Source: Salinilacustrithrix flava (GTDB lineage Bacteria > Actinomycetota > Acidimicrobiia > Acidimicrobiales > Salinilacustritrichaceae). From it: a stretch of DNA of 57,317 nucleotides. Under the pieces are notes generated by a model. It saw nothing but the letters and a program-made list of their open reading frames with translations, was not told where the DNA came from and did no database searches. The first letter of the stretch is position 1, and each line of letters opens with the position of its first letter. Shown piece by piece: positions 52,933-57,317 of the stretch. The position numbers and the translations under genes were made by a program. The stretch is taken from assembly GCA_024128875.1 (NCBI GenBank), contig JAMYFF010000014.1:1-57317 (forward strand). Reading direction: 5' to 3'.

Positions 52933-53784
52933 CTAGAAGCCGAGATCATCCAGGTCGGCGGGGCGACGCTGCCAGTCCTTGCGGACGACGACCTGCAGCT
53001 CCAAGTAGGCCCCCTCCCGCAGCTGGGCCCGCACCTTGGAACCCACCTCCTTGAGGACCGCACCCTTGTGGCCGATGACGATCCCCTTCTGGGAGTCACG
53101 CTCCACCATGATCTCGACCCGGATGTAGGGCCACTCGAGCTCGGTGACGCGGGTGGCGATGGAGTGCGGCAGCTCGTCGCGCGTGACGGCCAGGAGCTGC
53201 TCGCGCACGAGCTCGGCCACCCAGATGGCGTCGGGCTGATCCGAGGTCATGCCCTCCGGGTAGTACTGCGGCCCCTCCGGCAGACGGCTCACCAGGTGCT
53301 TGACGAGGTCGTCGACGCCGTCGCCCGTCCGGGCCGACACCGGGAAGTAGGACTCGAGCCCGAACTCCGACGCGGCCGACAGCTGGGCCAGCACCTGCTC
53401 CGGGCTGGCCCGGTCGACCTTGTTCACCACGAGCACGGCGTCCCTCGGGACCTTCTGCGCGATGAAGCGGTCGCCGCGACCGATCGGCATCGTGGCGTCC
53501 ACCAGCAGGCACACCACGTCGACGTCGCGCACGGCACTGCTGGCCGTGGCGTTGAGGCGGTCGCCGAGCGGGGTCCGCGGCTTGTGGATCCCGGGCGTGT
53601 CGACGAAGACGACCTGGGCCGGCCCGCCCGACCCCTCGTCCAGGTTGAGCACACCCCGGATCTGGGACCGCGTCGTCTGGACCTTGTCCGAGACGATCGA
53701 GACCTTCTCGCCGAGGATCTGGTTGAGCAGCGTGGACTTGCCCACGTTGGGACGTCCGACGAAGGTGACGAAGCCGGACCTCAT
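52933..53784 (-). CDS. era: GTPase Era
   Basis: A 283-residue Ras-like GTPase with a KH domain that binds the 3' end of 16S rRNA during 30S assembly. G1 is FVGRPNVGKSTLLNQ (8-22), G2 is in TTRSQIRGV, G3 is FVDTPGIHKPR, and G4 is VVNKVD. The C-terminal KH part has GIVIGHKGAVLKEVGSKVR. Length is normal. ATG 53784 overlaps the stop of the CBS-domain gene (ATGA at 53781-53784). It is last in the phoH-ybeY-CNNM-era operon. Confidence 0.96.
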   Translation of the reverse strand: MRSGFVTFVGRPNVGKSTLLNQILGEKVSIVSDKVQTTRSQIRGVLNLDEGSGGPAQVVFVDTPGIHKPRTPLGDRLNATASSAVRDVDVVCLLVDATMPIGRGDRFIAQKVPRDAVLVVNKVDRASPEQVLAQLSAASEFGLESYFPVSARTGDGVDDLVKHLVSRLPEGPQYYPEGMTSDQPDAIWVAELVREQLLAVTRDELPHSIATRVTELEWPYIRVEIMVERDSQKGIVIGHKGAVLKEVGSKVRAQLREGAYLELQVVVRKDWQRRPADLDDLGF

Positions 53785-55073
53785 CCGGTCCGCTCCGATG
53801 CCACGTCGGCTTCGGCTGCCTCGGCGGGGGTGATGCGGTCGATGCGGACGAGGCCGATCCGGCGGCCCTGCACGCGCGATGCGGTGAGTCGGTGCGATCC
53901 GATGTCGATGGACTCGCCGTTCGTCGGGACGTGCCCGAGCCAGCTGAACAGCAGGCCACCGATCGTGTCCCAGTCGCCCTCCGGCAGGTCGGCGTCGAGG
54001 AGGTCGTTCACCTCGTCGAGCGGCATGCGGGCGTTGACCCGGTAGGCCCCGCCTGGCAGCGGCTCGGCCATGGGGTCCTCGACGTCGTACTCGTCGACGA
54101 TCTCGCCGACGAGCTCCTCGATGAGGTCCTCCAAGGTGACCAGACCGGCGACGCCGCCGTACTCGTCGATGACCACCGCCATGTGGAACTGCTCCGCCTG
54201 CATCTGGGGCAGCAGCACCGACACCCGCTGCTGCTCGGGCACGAAGCGGGCCGGCCGGACGTGCTGGCCGACGGGCTCGTCACCGGTGCCGTCGCGCTCG
54301 GATCGCATGAGGTCCTTCGCGTAGGCGAGGCCGACGATGTCGTCGATGCCCGTGCCGATGACCGGGATGCGGCTGAACCCGTTGAGGATGATGACCTCCA
54401 TCACGTCGCTCACCCGCCAGCTGGCCTCGACGGTGACCATGTCGAGGCGGGGCACCATGACCTCCCGGACGATCGTGTCGCCGAACTCGATGATCGACTC
54501 GATGAGGGCGTGCTCCTCCTCCTCGATCGCCTCGGCTTCGACGGCGACCTCGGCGAAGGCGAGCAGCTCCTCCTCCGACACGGACGGGCGCTCGTGGTCG
54601 TGGTCGTCGCCCGGCTCCCGGCGGCGGATCCGACGGCCGAGGCGCTCGGCGAGCAGCGGCAGCAGCGGGAGGCGGGTGACGAAGCGCCCGACGGGCGCCA
54701 CCCGGTGCCCGACCGCATCGGTGCGGACGAGCGCGACCGTCTTGGCCACACCCTCGATGAAGGCGGAGACGACGACGATGGCGGCGATGGAACCCACCCA
54801 CGTGATCGGCTGGGGGTCGTAGCGCTCGACGTGGGCGAGCACGACCAGCACCGCCCCGATCTGGGCGGCGTGGCGGACGACCACGATGACGGTCAGGTTC
54901 GTCTGGCGGCGGGCCAGGAGCGCCACGAGGTCGCCGGCGCGGTGGGCGCCCTCGTCGGCCAGCATCGCGACGCGGGCCCGGCTGGTGTGGGCCAGGACCG
55001 TCTCGCACAGGGCGAGCACGACGACGACCACGAGCAGGGCCACGACGGCGAGGGCGGTGAGGGGGAGGCTCAC
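53781..55073 (-). CDS. CNNM/CorC-type protein with CBS pair (hemolysin family)
   Basis: A 430-residue membrane protein. Residues 1-140 contain a CNNM-like domain with about four helices (LTALAVVALLVVVVVLALCE). Two CBS motifs at about 205-325 carry VREVMVPRLDMVTVEASWRV and FHMAVVIDEYGGVAGLVTLE. The C-terminal CorC_HlyC domain (YRVNARMPLDEVNDLLDADL) follows. Related proteins export or regulate Mg2+ or Co2+; the 'hemolysin' name is historical. GTG 55073 overlaps the ybeY stop by 4 nt. Its place between ybeY and era is widely conserved. Confidence 0.92.
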   Translation of the reverse strand: MSLPLTALAVVALLVVVVVLALCETVLAHTSRARVAMLADEGAHRAGDLVALLARRQTNLTVIVVVRHAAQIGAVLVVLAHVERYDPQPITWVGSIAAIVVVSAFIEGVAKTVALVRTDAVGHRVAPVGRFVTRLPLLPLLAERLGRRIRRREPGDDHDHERPSVSEEELLAFAEVAVEAEAIEEEEHALIESIIEFGDTIVREVMVPRLDMVTVEASWRVSDVMEVIILNGFSRIPVIGTGIDDIVGLAYAKDLMRSERDGTGDEPVGQHVRPARFVPEQQRVSVLLPQMQAEQFHMAVVIDEYGGVAGLVTLEDLIEELVGEIVDEYDVEDPMAEPLPGGAYRVNARMPLDEVNDLLDADLPEGDWDTIGGLLFSWLGHVPTNGESIDIGSHRLTASRVQGRRIGLVRIDRITPAEAAEADVASERTG

Positions 55074-55594
55074 GACCGGAGGTGGAACGATGCCAGGTGG
55101 GCCTGTTCCTTGGCCTGCATCACCGCGGTCTCGTCCGGTTCGGCGTGGTCGTGTCCGAGGACGTGCAGGATGCCGTGCACCACCAGCAGGGCGACCTCGT
55201 CCACCAGCGTGCCGTCGTGCTGGGGCTGACCGGCGTGCTCGGGGGCCTGGGCGGCGGCGACCGACGGGCACACCACCACGTCACCGAGCAGCACCGGCAC
55301 GTCGTCCAGGTCCAGCGGCGGGCGGTCCGGGCCGGGCGTGCCGTTGTCGGGCCAGCGTCCGTGCTCGAGGCCCTCGTCGTCGATCGGGAAGGCCAACACG
55401 TCGGTGGGACCGGTCTTGCCCATGTGCCGCTCGTTGAGCTCGGCCATGGTGGTGGCGTCGACGAAGAGCAGGCTGAGCTCGCTGGTGCGCCGCACGCCTT
55501 CTGCGTCCAGGACCTGCTCGGCCAGGCGCACCCACCGACCGACGTCGATCGGCTCGTCGTCTTGCTCGTCGACCCCGAAGACGCTGACGCTCAT
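55070..55594 (-). CDS. ybeY: Endoribonuclease YbeY (rRNA maturation)
   Basis: A 174-residue zinc-dependent RNase for 16S rRNA 3'-end processing and quality control. The metal site HGILHVLGHDH (H-x3-H-x5-H pattern, about 132-142) and the TDVLAFPIDDEG strand identify it. The insertion at about 80-115 is slightly longer than usual. ATG 55594 overlaps the phoH stop (ATGA at 55591-55594). Confidence 0.95.
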   Translation of the reverse strand: MSVSVFGVDEQDDEPIDVGRWVRLAEQVLDAEGVRRTSELSLLFVDATTMAELNERHMGKTGPTDVLAFPIDDEGLEHGRWPDNGTPGPDRPPLDLDDVPVLLGDVVVCPSVAAAQAPEHAGQPQHDGTLVDEVALLVVHGILHVLGHDHAEPDETAVMQAKEQAHLASFHLRS

Positions 55595-56568
55595 CGGGGC
55601 GATCGCCCCCCGGGCGCCGGCTTCGGCGGACCGCTGCGGTCGTAGGCGTTCACGATGTCCTGCACGATCCGGTGCCGCACCACGTCACGAGCGCCGAGGT
55701 GCACGAAGCTGAGGCCCTCGATGCCATCGAGGATGCGCTCGAGGTCGGCGAGGCCCGACTTGCCGCCCTGCACGTCGACCTGGGACGTGTCCCCGGTGAC
55801 CACGACCTTCGAGCCGAACCCGATCCGGGTGAGGAACATCTTCATCTGCTCGGCCGTGGCGTTCTGGGCCTCGTCCAGGATGATGAAGCTCGCGTTGAGC
55901 GTCCGACCGCGCATGAAGGCCAGCGGCGCGACCTCGACCAGGTTGCGCTCGAGGAGGCGCTGCGCGCCCTCGGGGTCGACCATGTCGTAGAGGGCGTCGT
56001 AGAGCGGCCGCAGGTAGGGATCGATCTTGGCCATGAGGTCCCCCGGCAGGAAGCCGAGCCGCTCCCCTGCCTCGACCGCCGGCCGGGTGAGGATGATGCG
56101 CTCGACCTCGTTGCGGTGCAGCGCCTGCACGGCCATGGCCACGGCGAGCCAGGACTTGCCGGTGCCGGCGGGGCCGAGGCCGAAGGTGATGACGTGGTCG
56201 CGGATGGCCTCGATGTAGCGGCGCTGCCCGGCCGTCTTGGGCCGCACGGCGTTGCCCTTTGCCGAGCGCAGGATCTCCGTGGCCATCAGCTCGGAGGGCC
56301 GCTCGTCGTGGATCACCATGTCGATGGCCCGCTGCACGCTCTCGGCATCGAGCAGCTGCCCGGACGCCACGAGCAGCACCAGCTCCTCGAAGACCTTGCC
56401 GGCGTTGGCGGCTTCGGGCCCCACGACGGCGATCTCGTTGCCCCGGGCGTGGATGTCCGTGTCGGGGAAGGCGCGCTCAACGAGTCGCAGCAGCTCGTCT
56501 CGCTGGCCGAGCAGCCCGGCCATGAGGTGGTTGCCGGGGACGTTGACGACGACTTGGGTGTCCGACAC
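55591..56568 (-). CDS. phoH: PhoH family ATPase
   Basis: A 325-residue PhoH protein, a putative RNA-acting ATPase. A KH-like N-terminal part (PDTDIHARGNEIAVVGPEAA) precedes the P-loop FGLGPAGTGKSWLAVAMAV (about 130-148). The Walker B FIILDEAQNATAEQMKMFLT and VVVTGDTSQVD then follow. In many bacteria phoH and ybeY act together in RNA processing. GTG 56568 is chosen because protein-like sequence starts there and TAGGAT lies 10 nt upstream; the frame beyond is a shadow of the divergent gene. It heads a four-gene operon with 4-nt overlaps throughout. Confidence 0.94.
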   Translation of the reverse strand: MSDTQVVVNVPGNHLMAGLLGQRDELLRLVERAFPDTDIHARGNEIAVVGPEAANAGKVFEELVLLVASGQLLDAESVQRAIDMVIHDERPSELMATEILRSAKGNAVRPKTAGQRRYIEAIRDHVITFGLGPAGTGKSWLAVAMAVQALHRNEVERIILTRPAVEAGERLGFLPGDLMAKIDPYLRPLYDALYDMVDPEGAQRLLERNLVEVAPLAFMRGRTLNASFIILDEAQNATAEQMKMFLTRIGFGSKVVVTGDTSQVDVQGGKSGLADLERILDGIEGLSFVHLGARDVVRHRIVQDIVNAYDRSGPPKPAPGGRSPR

Positions 56569-56578
56569 GATCAGCCGG

Positions 56579-56584
56579 ATCCTA
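56579..56584 (-). promoter_or_regulatory. Putative -10 (TAGGAT) of the phoH operon
   Basis: TAGGAT on the minus strand, 10 nt before GTG 56568. The phoH operon and the plus-strand gene at 56611 are divergent with 42 nt between starts. Confidence 0.4.
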
Positions 56585-56610
56585 CCGGCACCCGACCCCC
56601 GGGAGACCCA

Positions 56611-57216
56611 GTGCACCACGACGACGGCACCGACCTGCCGGCTGCCGCCCGCTCGGCAGCCGGCGGCGTGCTGGGCGGGACCGACGCCCTGGCCCGGTCG
56701 CTCGAGCGATGGGCCGCCGACGCGCTCGTCGACGAGGCGGCGCGTCAGCGCACCCGCCAGCGGTGGCTGCGCGTCCAGGCCGAGGAGGAGGCCAGCACCA
56801 TCGGCGCGCTGGTCGACCTGGCCGAGCGGGGTCGCCCGGTCGTCCTCGACGTGGGCGAGCACCGGGTCCGCGGCGCCATCGTCGGGGTCGGCGCCGACTT
56901 CCTCGCCCTGCGCAGCGAGCGGGACCAGGACGTGCTCGTGCGCACCGAGGCCGTGGAGGTGGTGCGGGCCGAGCCGGGTGGGCGGGCCGTGATCGGCGAC
57001 CGCACCGTGCTGGTGGAGGTCGCCCTCGACGCGGTGGTCGGTCCCCTCGCCGCCGACCGGCCCGAGGTGCTCATCCGGACGCGCTCGGGGCAGGTCGTCC
57101 GCGGTGAGCTGCGCAGCGCCGGCACCGATGTCGTGCGGTTGCGGAGCGACGGCGATCCGCCGGCACCGGTGTGGATCCCCCTCGCCGCGGTCGCCGTGCT
57201 GGTCCTGCAGCCCTAG
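56611..57216 (+). CDS. Hypothetical protein, possible two Sm-like barrel repeats
   Basis: A 201-residue soluble protein. An Ala/Arg/Glu-rich helical N-terminus (ALVDEAARQRTRQRWLRVQA) is followed by two strand-rich repeats of similar form: PVVLDVGEHRVRGAIVGVGA with DFLALRS, and EVLIRTRSGQVVRGELRSAG with TDVVRLRS. The 'G..vrG.i...g.Dfl.lr' pattern looks like small beta-barrel (LSM-type) repeats. GGGAGA lies 4 nt before GTG 56611. It is divergent from phoH. No established family name comes to mind. Confidence 0.7.
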   Translation: MHHDDGTDLPAAARSAAGGVLGGTDALARSLERWAADALVDEAARQRTRQRWLRVQAEEEASTIGALVDLAERGRPVVLDVGEHRVRGAIVGVGADFLALRSERDQDVLVRTEAVEVVRAEPGGRAVIGDRTVLVEVALDAVVGPLAADRPEVLIRTRSGQVVRGELRSAGTDVVRLRSDGDPPAPVWIPLAAVAVLVLQP

Positions 57217-57247
57217 ACCTTGCTGTCCGGGGGTTGAGGTTGCAGGT

Positions 57248-57317
57248 CCCTCTACAGAGGGGCCTGGTGATGGACCCTGTGGTTCCTTCCACAGATCCAA
57301 AGGAACCCATCACCATG
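57248..57317 (+). other. Structured leader and start codon of a gene leaving the window
   Basis: Three nested or adjacent inverted repeats occur: CCCTCT/AGAGGG (57248-57261), an outer 9-bp pair TGGTGATGG (57265-57273) with CCATCACCA (57307-57315), and an inner CTGTGG/CCACAG (57277-57294). AAAGGAA (57299-57305) and an ATG at 57315-57317 form a credible translation start at the last base. The outer stem covers the A of the ATG. Whether this is a regulated leader or the left end of an insertion sequence cannot be decided here. Confidence 0.4.

Overview
The window is very GC-rich, densely coded, and uses GTG starts and 4-nt ATGA/GTGA overlaps heavily. Together with a tandem dnaG-sigA pair, a PknB-type kinase, ECF sigma and META-domain genes, and many promoter-like hexamers only 6-10 nt from start codons, this points to a chromosome of an actinobacterium. 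An Acidimicrobiia-like lineage is my best guess, from general gene content only. There are no rRNA genes and no CRISPR array. Three intact tRNA genes are present (Val-UAC, a CAU-anticodon tRNA, Asn-GUU), plus one tRNA-Val remnant.

Layout. 1-1255: an unknown small protein and a pair of DUF202 membrane proteins. 1336-5449: a transsulfuration operon (cystathionine beta-synthase, cystathionine gamma-lyase/synthase) followed by a secreted coiled-coil M15 peptidase. 5568-9761: stress and redox genes (DUF2071, renalase-like flavoprotein, Dps, type II NADH dehydrogenase-like enzyme, DoxX-like protein). 9958-12379: an ECF sigma factor with a membrane-anchored META-domain partner. About 12400-15375: a mobile unit with a frameshifted small gene, a tyrosine-recombinase remnant and a large DDE transposase, ending beside tRNA-Val. 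15693-23254: a universal stress protein and two P-type cation ATPases around a group 2 sigma factor. The first ATPase and a tRNA-Val remnant lie between two perfect 28-bp direct repeats.

23441-36888: accessory metabolism. This holds a Nudix hydrolase, an inositol-phosphatase family enzyme, YbaK, an orphan TnpB with a candidate guide-RNA end, PutA, a divergent LysE/Lrp pair, a TetR regulator beside a carboxymuconolactone-decarboxylase-like gene and a SCO6745-family gene, a secreted DUF4214 metalloprotease, and small unknown genes. 37032-57216 is mostly housekeeping: sigA-dnaG, glycyl-tRNA synthetase, RecO, UppS, a DinG-type helicase, and a phoH-ybeY-CNNM/CBS-era operon. Mixed into it are a copper- or heme-handling-like membrane protein of unknown function, a lipoprotein, a Ser/Thr kinase, RDD and BrkB membrane proteins, a PlsY-like protein and a CarH-like B12 regulator. 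The window ends in a structured leader that seems to introduce a gene starting at its last base.

The items I consider most worth a second look are these: the 607-aa membrane protein at 40398 with an exactly spaced internal D/W/H/D/H repeat; the CarH-like regulator at 52072; the orphan TnpB and its right-end hairpin; the repeat-bounded ATPase/tRNA-remnant cassette; the recombinase-remnant plus transposase unit; and the recurring TACCGT-like hexamers immediately upstream of start codons and tRNAs.
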